Assembly: GCA_033557465.1 (NCBI GenBank)
Contig: JAWIIG010000025.1
Location: 4,707,001 to 4,771,000 of the forward strand
DNA: 64,000 nucleotides
Source: Ichthyophis bannanicus
Taxonomy: Eukaryota > Chordata > Amphibia > Gymnophiona > Ichthyophiidae
Reading direction: 5' to 3'
Within the stretch, counting starts at the first letter, position 1. Every line of letters starts with the position of its first letter. The position numbers and the translations under genes are program-made. The notes below the pieces were generated by a model. The model worked only from the letters and a program-made list of their open reading frames with translations. It did no database searches and had not been told where the DNA came from. This document shows, piece by piece, positions 53,994-63,324 of the stretch.

Positions 53994-54599
53994 ATATTTA
54001 AGTTCTTTACTTATTAAGGGTTGCTGGGGATACTTATATTAATAAAACCAGACCTAATACATTTGTTCACGTGAAGCTTAATTAATCTCAGGTCCTTAAT
54101 GTATGCCTGATGAGGATAAACAGCTGCACCTGAGAGTGAATATGGCACCTCCTTTCCTTTAAGAGGTTTAAGCACCTATAAAGCTATGATTATCGCAGGG
54201 GTGGGTGGATATTGGGGATGGAGGGAGGGAAAGAAGATCTTTGAAAAGCGGGCTGCTACACGGTACCCTGTCCAGTGCTTCTAGAGTAATCTGTGACCAA
54301 TTTCCAGGGGGAGTCCATCAGTCTTTGCTTGGCTAGAGGGAGTCTTGGGTTCTAAATTTAACCAGAAAGTTCTCTTCTGTGTTTTAAATTTAAAACAGGT
54401 GAGGGGAGTGTTTAAATTTTAAGGGAATACTGTAGTTAAAAAAAAGCATATTTGCTTTTATTCAACAAGAGGGGACCAGAGAAAGACAATGATTTTTGTT
54501 GTTTGCTCACAGAGTCCTTATAATCTATTGTTTGTAATTGAAATGTTTATTTATTCTATATGTTAATGTTATGTGTTATAATAAAACTTACATAAGAAC

Positions 54600-54795
54600 C
54601 ATGTGAGAGGAGGAGTAGCCTACTACACAGGAGAACTGGTTTCAATTCCCACTGACACTCCTTATGGCTTTGGACAAGTCACTTTACCCTCCACTGCCTC
54701 ATAAGAAAAGGCCTGGCAATCTACTTCTGCTTATACTTTGCCAAGAAAACCCAGCGGCTGCTGGGTCGCCAGGAGTCAGCATTGACTTGAAGGCA
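54600..54795 (+). mobile_element. tRNA-derived SINE with RTE-like 3' end
   Basis: The head (GAGGAGTAGCCTACTACACA, GGTTTCAATTCCC) and the body line TCCTTATGGCTTTGGACAAG match the other SINEs. The 3' part differs: GGCAATCTACTTCTGC, GGGTCGCCAGGAGTCAGCA and GACTTGAAGGCACTTA. The last element matches the end of the RTE at 2550-2582 (GTCGACTCCGACTCGACGGC...ACTTA). Confidence 0.7.
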
Positions 54796-54799
54796 CTTA

Positions 54800-55200
54800 A
54801 AGAAAAAAGAATCATTAGATGTCCTGAAATGTTTTTGCGTAGATAGTCATTTGACTACTCAAATTTATAACTGGACGGATGTTGTACTAGTTCTTATGAC
54901 ACCGTTATATTACCTTTAAAAAAAAATCTTGATTTTGAGTCAAGACCTGGAATACATAGAGTCTAAGTGGAGATTGAACTTTTGAGGGGAGGGAACCAGT
55001 TACTGAGGTCAGTGAGGTGTGTACTTGGCTTCCTCTGCAATTTCGGAAGAGATTTGGGTACTTGGGTTACTGGTGGATGTGCACAAAAGAGGGACCAAAT
55101 CCAGGAGTATGTTACTAAGCTGGGCTAATGGTTAAGGCATGCTATTTGTAACAGTGTCCCTAGTTACAAATAGCACATCTTAACATAACCCTCCCCTACA
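54800..55200. other. Intronic sequence with one short hairpin
   Basis: GCTATTTGTAAC and its complement GTTACAAATAGC lie 10 bases apart at about 55140-55173. Nothing else is recognised. Confidence 0.4.
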
Positions 55201-55660
55201 AGCAAATTGGGGGATGGGTGTCTTGTCTATTAGAGAGGTACAGTAGTTTGATATTTTCATTGTCGTTAAATAAGTCTATTTGAGGTATTTGCCAGCACTG
55301 GAAGAAGAACTGCAAAGCATGTGCATCCAGTGATTATTAATGAGTTCATAGGACTCTGCTGAATCTGTCTGCCAAATGATTTTATTTGTAGGAATAATAG
55401 AATCTCATATTCATACTGCTTCTTGATATAGTTGAAGAGATCCTGCTCCATTCTGTCTGTTGATATGACATCGCCACTTGTTTTTTGGTGTAGATCAGCA
55501 CAGACTGTCCCTAAAGAAGGTAAGCAAATAATTGAAGAGAGTAGTAAATTGCTCTCAGTTACAGATGATTGATGTTTCCATATTGTCCTGCTAGACCAGT
55601 CCAGACAAGTAGGGTTGTGTCCTCCTACCAGCAGATATGGAGATAGCGAAAACATTCCAG
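55200..55660 (-). pseudogene. Old DIRS-like RNase H fragment
   Basis: In the minus sense, CWQIPQIDLFNDNENIKLL lines up with LWGTPDIDLFASPWNAKLP of DIRS-A. Upstream, EYEILLFLQIKSFGRQIQ lines up with HQIHLLAVYLPGVQNSWAD in another frame. Nucleotide wording near 55360 (GAATCTGTCTGCCAAATGAT) also follows the A/B copies. It is too decayed to bound precisely. Confidence 0.5.
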
Positions 55661-55985
55661 AAGCTTCTTATGATATACATTTATTTATTTATGTGCAACA
55701 TTTGATCTACTGCCATAGGCACAGTATATGGCATCACCGTGTCATTGTCAACCTTTGTCTCTAGGGGCATGATTCAATATTTCTCTGTCTTCAGCTAATG
55801 ATGGTTGCAAGTTTTTCTGCTCAAATGAAATCTGAACAAATAAAGGAAACTTGAAGAAGGAAAGATTAATTTCACTCATGAATGACTACCTCGGGAGACT
55901 CTCTCACTAAAGCACATCATAGGAGGCTCCACTAGTCAACCTTCAAACTGGTGCTCTTTTCAGATGCTATAAGGAAGAGAGGAAT

Positions 55986-57861
55986 TATAAGAACATAAGA
56001 TATGCCATACTGGGTCAGACCAAGGTCCATCAAGTCCAGTATCCTGTTTCCAACAGTGGTCAATCTAGGTCATAAGTACCTAGCAGTTTCCCCAAAAGAC
56101 ACAGGTTCCTCAATGCTTATATTGGGTCAAGCAGTGATATCCTGGGTCCCTTTTAATAATGGTTTATAGACCTTTCCTCCAGGAACTTATCCAAACCTTT
56201 TTTAAACCCAGCCTCGCTAACAGCTCCGGGAACAAATTCCACAGTTTAATTACACGTTGAGTGAAAAAGTATTTTCTCTGATTAGTTTTAAATAGGTTAC
56301 CCTGTAGCTTCATTGCATGTCCCCTAGTCTTTTTATTTTCTGATGATGTAAACAATCGATCTACATTTACCCGTTTCACTCCATTCGTTAATTTATAGAC
56401 CTCTGTCATAACTTCCCTCAGCCATCTCTTTTCCAGGTTGAAGAGCCCTAACCTTTTTAGCCTGTCTTCATAGGAGAATCCGTCCATCCCCTTTACCATT
56501 TTGGTGGCTCTTCTCTGTACCTTTTCTAATAACGCTATATCCTTTTTAAGATACGGCGACCAGAATTGCACAAAATATTCAAGGTGCGGTTGCACCATGG
56601 AAAGATACAGAAGCATTATAATATCCTTTGTTTTATTTTCCATTCCTTTCCTTATGATACCTAGTATTCTATTTGCTCTCTTGGCTGCCACTGCACACTG
56701 GGCGGAGGGTTTTAACATGTTATCCGCAATGACGCCTACATCTTTTTCCTGGATGGTGGTTCCCAATGTGGAACCATGCATTGTGTAACCATAGTTTGGG
56801 TTGTTCTTTCCTAGGTGCATAACTCTGCACTTGTCCACATTAAATTTCATCTGCCACTTGGATGCCCAATCTTCCATATTATCAAGATCCGCTTACAATT
56901 TTCCACAATCCTCTTGGGTTTTAACAACTTTAAATAGTTTTGTGCCATCTGAAAATTTGATAACCTCACTCATTCCCTTTTCCAGGTCATTTATAAATAT
57001 GTCAAAAAGCAGCGGACCCAGCACAGATCCCTGCGGTACTCCAATATTCACCTTTTTCCATTGGGAAAATTGGCCATTTAGCCCTACCCTCTGCTTTCTA
57101 TCTTTTAACCAGTTTCTGATCCACAACCAGTTTCTGATCCACACATCACCTCCTATCCCATGACTTTTTAGTTTTGCCAAAAGTCTCTGATGAGGGACCT
57201 TGTCAAAGGCTTTCTGAAAGTCCAGATACAAATATCTACCGACTCACCTTTGTCTACCTGTTTATTCACACCTTCAAAAAAACATAACAGATTAGTAAGA
57301 CAAGATCATCCTTGTCTAAAGCCAAGCTAGTCATGGCTTAATGGGAGACAGCCATCTACATGCTGAGTAATTTTGTTCTTTATGATGATTTCTACCATTT
57401 TTCCCGGTACTGATGTCAGGCTCACCGGTCTGTAGTTTCCTGGATCACCCCAAAATTGGCGTTACACTGGCGATCTTCCAGTCTTCAGGTATTACAGATA
57501 ATTTTAATGATAGTTCAGAGATTACTAATAGCAGGTCTACAATCTCATATTTCAGTTCTTTCAACACCCTTGGATGTATACCATCCAGTCCAGGTGATTT
57601 GCTACCCTTCAGTTTATCATATAGTTGTAATACATCTTCCCGGTGTAGCGATATTTCTTTCAATTCTTCTGCAGTATCACCTTTAAATACCACTTCAGTC
57701 ATGGGTAACATCCCTATATCTTCCTCAGTAAAGAACGAAGCAAAGAATTCATTCAGTCTCTCTGCTATAGGCTTGTCCCCTCTTACTGCCCTTTTACCCC
57801 TCTATCATCTAATGGTCCAACTGACTGTCTCACAGGTTTTTTGCTACAAATGTACTTGAAA
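55986..57861 (-). mobile_element. CR1-3: 5'-truncated CR1 ending at DIRS-A3
   Basis: The 3' end (repeat GAACATAA) is at 55986. Frames 56164-56877, 56893-57231 and 57445-57711 encode the RT and C-terminal region (YLDFQKAFDKVP, VPQGSVLGPLLF, FNVDKCRVMHLGK, PHLEYFVQFWSPYLKKDI, SPGLDGIHPRVLKEL). Motif C reads KFSDGTKLF, so the catalytic Asp pair is lost. A duplicated AACCAGTTTCTGATCCAC lies near 57110-57143 and a small inversion at 57332-57353. The CR1 sequence stops exactly where DIRS-A3 begins. Confidence 0.85.
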
Positions 57862-58240
57862 AGCGTAGTTAGTCACCTGTTACAGGTGATCTCCGGGAAC
57901 AGCAGGAATTTAGTCCTCACATATGGGTATCGTCGGTACCGATGGAGCCTGCGCGGGAACACTCCCCAGCGTCCAATAAGAACGCTTTTGGGAGCATCCC
58001 TCAGCACATGCGCGCTGCCTTCCTGCCTTTCTAACTGTCCCTCTTCAGTTAAGTTTGTAGCTGAATGAAAGGATAGAGGGAGAGAGGAAAGAGACAAAGA
58101 GAGAGAGACAACTCCTAGGGGAGGTGGGTGGGTTGTGAGGACTAAATTCCTGCTGTTCCCGGAGAACACCTGTTACAGGTGAGTAACTACGCTATCTCCA
58201 GGAACAAGCAGGAATGTAGTCCTCACATATGGGGACTCCC
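57862..58240. repeat. DIRS-A3 3' terminus: ITR and ICR
   Basis: The outer sequence of 57862-57920 recurs inverted before position 58193. From 58194 the ICR is the complement of the right end (62393-62432) with one mismatch. The GGTACC palindrome of the ITR is present, with one side changed (CGTCGGTACCGATG). Confidence 0.8.
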
Positions 58241-58351
58241 TAGTTGAAGATGCCAGGGAGATAGCCCCAGGAAGATGCCACCATCAGAGGTGAGGATCCT
58301 TCCTCCCATGGATCTCTGGCATCCCACCAGGGTTGGTGGGTAGGAGTTGGT

Positions 58352-59968
58352 TTAGGTTTGAAAGAGGTTTTGAAGAACAGCTTGGCCAAAGAAGGCATCC
58401 CGATGGGAGGGTTTATCCAGGCAGTAGTGGGCTGTGAAAGTGTGTACCGAAGCCCAGGTGGCTGCTCGACAAATGTCATCGATAGACACAGAGTGGAGAT
58501 TAGCCATAGAAGCTGCCATGGCTCTCACATTATGAGCTGTGACATGGTCCTGAAGAGGAAGACCCTTACTCTCATAAGTAAAGGATATGCATTGGGCAAT
58601 CCATTTAGATGAAGTTCTCTTGGAGACTGGAAGTCCAAAATGACTAGGGTCAAAAGCTATAAAAAGTTGTGAAGACTTTCTATGCTGCTGTGTTCTTTGT
58701 ATGTAAAAGGCCAAAGCCCTTTTGCCATTCAAAGTATGAAGGTTCCTTTCTGCATTAGAGGCGTGAGGCCTCGGAAAAAATACAGGAAGGTAAATTGATT
58801 GATTTAAATGAAAAGGCGAAACCACCTTTGGCATAAAATGAGGGTGCGTTCTAAGAACAACCTTATCATGATGAAACATGGTATAAGGAGGATCAGCCAC
58901 TAAAGCTTGCAATTCACTGATGCGATGGGCAGAGGTGATTGCAATTAGGAAGATGACCTTCCAGGTCAAAAACCTAAGGGCTGCAGTGGCTAAAGGCTCA
59001 AAAGGCGGCTTCATGAGCTGCCCGAGAACTAGATTTAGATCCCATGCAACTGGTGGTGGCTTGATGGGAGGTTTGGTTAATAGAAGGCCTCTCATAAATC
59101 TTGATATGAGTGGATGAGAGGAAATTGGTTGTCCATTCAGAGGCTTATAAGAAGCTGCAATTGCACTAAGATGGACTCTTACCGAATTGGTCTTTAATCC
59201 AGAATTCGATAAGTGAAGGAGATACTCTAGTATCAATTCTAAGGGTACGACCAGGGGGTTTAATCCCCTCCTGGAGCACCATATAGTAAAACGTTTCCAC
59301 TTGAAGGCATAAGATCTTCTTGTGGAAAGTTTCCTAGAAGCTCGAAGGATATCTTTTACCTGCTGAGACAGGTTGAGATCCTGGAGGTCTAAGCCTTCAG
59401 CAACCAGGCCGTGAGATGCAGGGACTGGGGATTCGGGTGCCATAGTGTCCCGTTTTCCTGAGAAAGGAGATCTGGAGCGTGCCCTAATGCCAGAGGTGCC
59501 GCTTGAGAGAGATGCAGAAGCAGGGAATACCACGTTTGGCGTGGCCATCGGGGTGCGATGAGAATCATGCGACCCCCTGTCTCTCTGAAGCTTGAAGAGT
59601 GTTTTGGGAATAAGGGGAATGGGTGGGAAAGCATAAAGGAAGTCCTGACCCCAGTGAAGGAGGAAGGCATCCCTTGCCTGACAGTTGTGTGCCGGTATCC
59701 TGGAACAGAACCGGGGAAGTTCGGCATTCAGCGGGCTTGCAAAGGGGTCTATGTTTGGAGTGCCCCAGAGATGAAATATCTTTGCCACCTGGTCTAGGTG
59801 GAGTGACCACACGTGAGGTAGCAGTACTCGACTGAGTTTGTCTGCCCAAAGGTTTTGAATGTCTGGAAGATATACCACTAGAAGGTGAAAATGGTTTCTT
59901 AGAGGATTATTTCCTTGCAGGATCAGCAGTAGATTTGGAAAATCTATCCAAAGTGATATTGTCAGCAT
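58352..59968 (-). CDS. DIRS-A3 open frame: pol start fused to RNase H tail and intact tyrosine recombinase
   Basis: 538 codons without a stop. The first 20 or so (MLTISLWIDFPNLLLIL) match the pol start of DIRS-A1 (MLKIPLWIDYPSLLLIL), which overlaps gag. The frame then jumps across the deletion into the end of RNase H (YLPDIQNLWADKLSRVLL), the DAM-like block (FPPIPLIPKTLFKLQRD) and a complete recombinase: SYAFKWKRFTIWC, catalytic Arg in TSAHRISELQ, HxxR in TAHNVRAMAAS, and His/Tyr in WASVHTFTAHYCLD. Recombinases of this class join DNA circles to target sites; here no RT remains. Whether it is expressed is unknown. Confidence 0.8.
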   Translation of the reverse strand: MLTISLWIDFPNLLLILQGNNPLRNHFHLLVVYLPDIQNLWADKLSRVLLPHVWSLHLDQVAKIFHLWGTPNIDPFASPLNAELPRFCSRIPAHNCQARDAFLLHWGQDFLYAFPPIPLIPKTLFKLQRDRGSHDSHRTPMATPNVVFPASASLSSGTSGIRARSRSPFSGKRDTMAPESPVPASHGLVAEGLDLQDLNLSQQVKDILRASRKLSTRRSYAFKWKRFTIWCSRRGLNPLVVPLELILEYLLHLSNSGLKTNSVRVHLSAIAASYKPLNGQPISSHPLISRFMRGLLLTKPPIKPPPVAWDLNLVLGQLMKPPFEPLATAALRFLTWKVIFLIAITSAHRISELQALVADPPYTMFHHDKVVLRTHPHFMPKVVSPFHLNQSIYLPVFFPRPHASNAERNLHTLNGKRALAFYIQRTQQHRKSSQLFIAFDPSHFGLPVSKRTSSKWIAQCISFTYESKGLPLQDHVTAHNVRAMAASMANLHSVSIDDICRAATWASVHTFTAHYCLDKPSHRDAFFGQAVLQNLFQT

Positions 59969-60154
59969 CTATCTCATTAGCTTTTTCCTGCCAATTCTTG
60001 CCAAAGAGATTCTCTCCTGTGCAAGGAATATTCCCTAGTTTATCCAGTACCCATATTTCCAAGTCAGATGCCTGGAGCCAGGCAATTCTACGTGCACTTA
60101 TGGCAATGGCAGAGGTTCTGCTTATGCACTCAAAGCAGTCAAAAGCTGCACAAT

Positions 60155-62036
60155 TCACGAACTTGGAAACATCCTGAGCATGTTTGACAAGGGCGAGATA
60201 ATCTTGCCTCTTATCATCAGGAAGGAGGGGCTCATAAGCTCTAAATCTCCTGTGACCTTCTTAAGGAACATTCCCATATATAAGATATAGGAACTGATCC
60301 TAGCAGAAAGCATGGAAGCCTGGAAGTTTCGACGTCCAAAGGCGTCAAGAGTCCTACACTCACGTCCTGGAGGATTAGATGCATGCCTTTTTGCACTCTT
60401 TATCCTTCTCACTGCTGACTCCACCACCATGGAATGGTGTGGTAATTGAGTCTTCTGAAACGCAGGACAGGGAGGAACTCGATACATGGAGTCGAGTCTT
60501 CGAGAGTGAGGAGATGTGGTTAGAGGTGTTTCCCACATCCTTAACATGAGATCATGCAAGATCTCATGAATAGGTAAGGTAGCTGCCTCTTTGGGAGCTT
60601 TAGGGTACTGCAGGATTTTTAATTCTTTTGCCCTAGGCTCTTTTTCAGGAGCCACTGTGATGGAAAGACCTCGAGCCACATCTCGGATAAAATCCTGAAA
60701 GAACATATCCTCTGGTGGAGACATCCTAAGCTGAGGAGAAGAGGAATCCTCAGGAAGAAGTACTCTGGTATCGGCAGAGCTTTCAGAGTCTTCAGACTCA
60801 TCCGAGGATTCGAAGTATCTCCGATCCGGGTGATCGTGCAAGGCACGGTACCGGAACCGATCGAAGTCGGCATCGGAGTGGTCCGGTACCGACCTGTCGC
60901 TACCGGATGGATACGCATGACTCGGTCCCGGTAGAATACCTGCTGATGTCGATGCAGTCAGTGCCGGTACCAGTTGAATTGTCTGAAGCGGTTTCAAGGG
61001 CATCGAGGCCATGAGAAGAGCCGCCAGACTGCATTCAATAGCCATGAATCTCTGGTCTATCGATGCTGCCGATGCTTGGGTATCGGTACCGGAAGAAGCG
61101 GCCGGTACCCCAGAGCATCAATCCAAAAAACTACCCCCAAACGGTTATCAAAATAGATACCACAAAACCAAGATACCGTTGAAATCCCCAAAAGAAATTT
61201 TTTCAACTATTTTTGTTGGACATAAATCACGAGGAGGAGGCACTATGAACCAACCCCCAAACGCGATACATATCCCTTTTATTCAACCACATGGGTTCAA
61301 ACTGTCTAAACTTCGAATACTCCAAAGCAGTTCAGCAATAAAAAAGCATATTGCACTTATCTTATGAGCGCGTGCTCATAAGATAAGTGCAATATGCTTT
61401 TTTATTGCTGAACTGCTTTGGAGTATTCGAAGTTTAGACAGTTTGAACCCATGTGGTTGAATAAAAGGGATATGTATCACGTTTGGGGGTTGGTTCATAG
61501 TGCCTCCTCCTCGTGATTTATGTCCGACAAAAATAGTTGAAAAAATTTCTTTTGGGGATTTCAACGGTATCTTGGTTTTGTGGTACCCCAGAGCATGGCA
61601 CCAGTAGTTCTGCCGAGATTGAAGCCTTGAGAATGTCCTGGAGCCTCGTTAATGCTTTGGAAGTCGAAGCCTCCTGCCGGGGCAATTTTGCCTGTGAAAG
61701 TCCGTCAAGGGCAACGCCAGAGGCATCTCGCTGTCTAGAAGGAGATCTACCCTTTGAGGACCAGTTAGATTTATATTAAGTTACCTGAGATCCATGGGAG
61801 GAAGACGAAGCCCTGGATGACGTCGATGCCACGGAGGCTGCATCGGAGGGAAAAAGGATGCTAAGCTTAGCAGCTCGGTTCTTCCAGCCCCTTTTCAACA
61901 TAATCCCACAGGCAACACACTCTGAAATAGAGTGGTCAGGACATAAACATTTGAGGGACCACTCATGGGTGTCGGTGACGGAGATGGTACCGCCACACTT
62001 AGAACACTTTTTAAAACCCGAAGCGGGTTTTTCCAT
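60155..62036 (-). pseudogene. DIRS-A3 gag-like protein, interrupted
   Basis: From ATG at 62036: MEKPASGFKKCSKCGGTIS, THEWSLKCLCPDHSISECV, then RAAKLSILFPSDAASVAST. The fold-back insert at 61119-61581 interrupts it. The remaining 60155-61045 frame carries SFQDFIRDVARGLSI-like FFQDFIRDVARGLSI, MWETPLTTSPHSRRLDSMY and NPPGRECRTLDAFG. The last part (59907-60158) includes AWLQASDLEIWVLDKLG and runs into the deletion. Confidence 0.75.
61119..61581. mobile_element. Fold-back insert: two 212-bp inverted arms, 15-bp target duplication
   Basis: GGTACCCCAGAGCAT lies at 61104-61118 and 61582-61596; DIRS-A1 has the site once. After 40 unpaired bases (from CAATCCAAAAAACTACCCCC) the left arm 61159-61370 is matched by 61373-61584 almost base for base, the centre being GAGCGCGTGCTC. 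Only about three mismatches are seen. No protein or tRNA box is recognised. Confidence 0.85.
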
Positions 62037-62239
62037 TCTGAAGGAAAAGTTGGGCCTAGTGCCCAAAATGGCGCGTGGCACCTGAGAGAAAATTACTGGA
62101 AAAACTCCAGAAGAAAGTTGGGTTTTTTTAAAGAAAAGAAAGAAGAAGAATCGGCGGTACCAGTGTAACGTTGAGGGAAGGCAGACGTGACCACAAAAAA
62201 GAAGAATAGAAGGGATTTTTTTCTGCGGTGACAGGATGT

Positions 62240-62432
62240 GTGACCTGTTGGCTCCGCGAAAAACGAAAAACTGGAGAGGGACAGTTGGGAAAGGTGGGAA
62301 GGCAGCACGCAGGCGCTGTGGGATGCTCCCAAAAGCTTTCCTATTGGACGCTGGGGAGCGTTCCCGCGCAGGCTCCGTCGGTACCGACGATACCCATATG
62401 TGAAGACTACATTCCTGCTTGTTCCTGGAGAT
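62240..62432. repeat. DIRS-A3 5' terminus (inverted terminal repeat)
   Basis: It is the complement of the left ITR, including CGTCGGTACCGACG near 62376-62389. The last 40 bases match the ICR with one difference. The flank beyond 62432 is not CR1, although CR1-3 abuts the other end. Confidence 0.8.
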
Positions 62433-62896
62433 ACATGTTTTTTCAAGGCAAAGTACAGTGAAATCTCATAAAAATCAAGATTTCAACATAATATTATATT
62501 CCACCTCCACTGAAGTCCATTTGCTGACAATGGCATTCCCTTTATAACACTAATTTTGCATACACCTCAGGTTTAGTAAGCTGCATAAGTAGGCTATGTG
62601 CAGTCAGTATTATTCTCAATATTTCTTTTTTTTTTTTTATTTATACTTTATATTCTCAATATTTCTAAATTGAAAAATAGATGGCAAGTCAGGCAGGATA
62701 ACAAATTGCATATAAAAACATGCCAGAATAAAACTAATTAATATTTGCTCAGGAGAATTACAATAACAATTTCCTTTTTCACTTGAACATTTCCATGAAG
62801 CATAATTATGGGAAAAGTAGCTATACGGGTTAATACAACAAATGCCTTAAAATATCAAGAGGATAAACAGTGTTAATATGAGTTTCCAAATCTTAC

Positions 62897-62975
62897 CTTC
62901 ATAATTATCCTTTACTATAAAGGAATCCAACAACAGATTGAATGTAAAGGGATTTGGAAAAATCCCGTATTGTAC
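62897..62975 (-). CDS. MRPS27: MRPS27 internal exon, encoding ...YGIFP..FTFNLL...
   Basis: Read on the minus strand, a pyrimidine-rich acceptor ending TTTTCCAG precedes a 79-nt open exon, which is followed by the donor GTAAGA. The exon encodes 26 residues including YGIFP, FTFNLL and DSFI, then one base that completes an Asp codon in the next exon. From memory this matches the PPR-repeat region of mS27, which in human reads YGIFPDNFTFNLLMDSF. mS27 is a pentatricopeptide-repeat protein of the mitochondrial small ribosomal subunit needed for mitochondrial translation. Phase, order and spacing agree with the exons at 29.3 and 3.7 kb. The match is a recalled comparison, not an alignment. Confidence 0.88.
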
Positions 62976-63112
62976 CTGGAAAATAAAGCGGAGTAGTAAA
63001 GACTAAGCAAAGATCCTTTTTCTGACTGAATGCTACTGAAATCTATGACTCTTGATGATTTTCTGCTAACCTTCATTTTAGATTATTTTTGCAACTGAGG
63101 TGTAGAGTAAAG

Positions 63113-63235
63113 CGTGAAGGAGCAGTAGTAGGCAGAGAATCAGGAAAACCAGGGTTCAAATCTCATTGCTGTTCTTTGTAATTGTGGGCAAGACATTTAG
63201 CCCTTCACTGCCTCAGGTAAAAACTTTGAGGTCGA
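63113..63235 (+). mobile_element. tRNA-derived SINE, decayed
   Basis: A GGGTTCAAATCTCATTG B-box region and the body line TTCTTTGTAATTGTGGGCAAG with CACTGCCTCAG match the other SINEs here. The 3' tail is missing. Confidence 0.6.
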
Positions 63236-63324
63236 TGCAGAAAAGCTTAGCGCACACGAGCAAACCCAACCTCCACATTATATATAATATCTCAACAAGA
63301 GGAGCAGTTATTTACTACTAAAAA

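Larger units (their letters stand above)
44521..54400 (-). mobile_element. CR1-2: CR1 LINE with five inserted elements
   Basis: The 3' end with repeated GAACATAA units starts at 44521. CR1 blocks are 44521-44941, 48083-49023, 49381-50413, 50692-51854, 52218-52779 and 53998 to about 54400. They follow the order of CR1-1 in reverse, up to its 5' UTR repeats. The gaps are a TA-target DNA transposon, a 342-bp insert, a 273-bp tail, a tRNA-Pro SINE and a solo LTR, each with its own target duplication. CR1-1 supplies every empty site. Confidence 0.88.
57862..62432 (-). mobile_element. DIRS-A3: internally deleted DIRS-like element
   Basis: The left terminus AGCGTAGTTAGTCACC starts at 57862 and the right terminus ends CTTGTTCCTGGAGAT at 62432. 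ITRs and an ICR (about 58140-58240) are intact. About 1.5 kb spanning the end of gag, the whole RT and the front of RNase H is missing at about 59888, compared with A1 and A2. A 463-bp fold-back insert lies in gag. The copy has few other defects, and its recombinase is open. Confidence 0.88.
29382..62896 (-). other. MRPS27: MRPS27 intron, about 33.5 kb
   Basis: This is the sequence between the 62.9-kb and 29.3-kb exons. The donor GTAAGA follows the right-hand exon and a polypyrimidine acceptor precedes the left-hand one. The flanking codon is split G|AT across the intron. The interior is almost all transposons: DIRS-A2, DIRS-B2, a DIRS fossil, CR1-2 with its insertions, CR1-3 and DIRS-A3. The segments 29382-29976, 42200-42930, 54800-55200 and 62433-62896 show nothing I can name. 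Confidence 0.8.
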
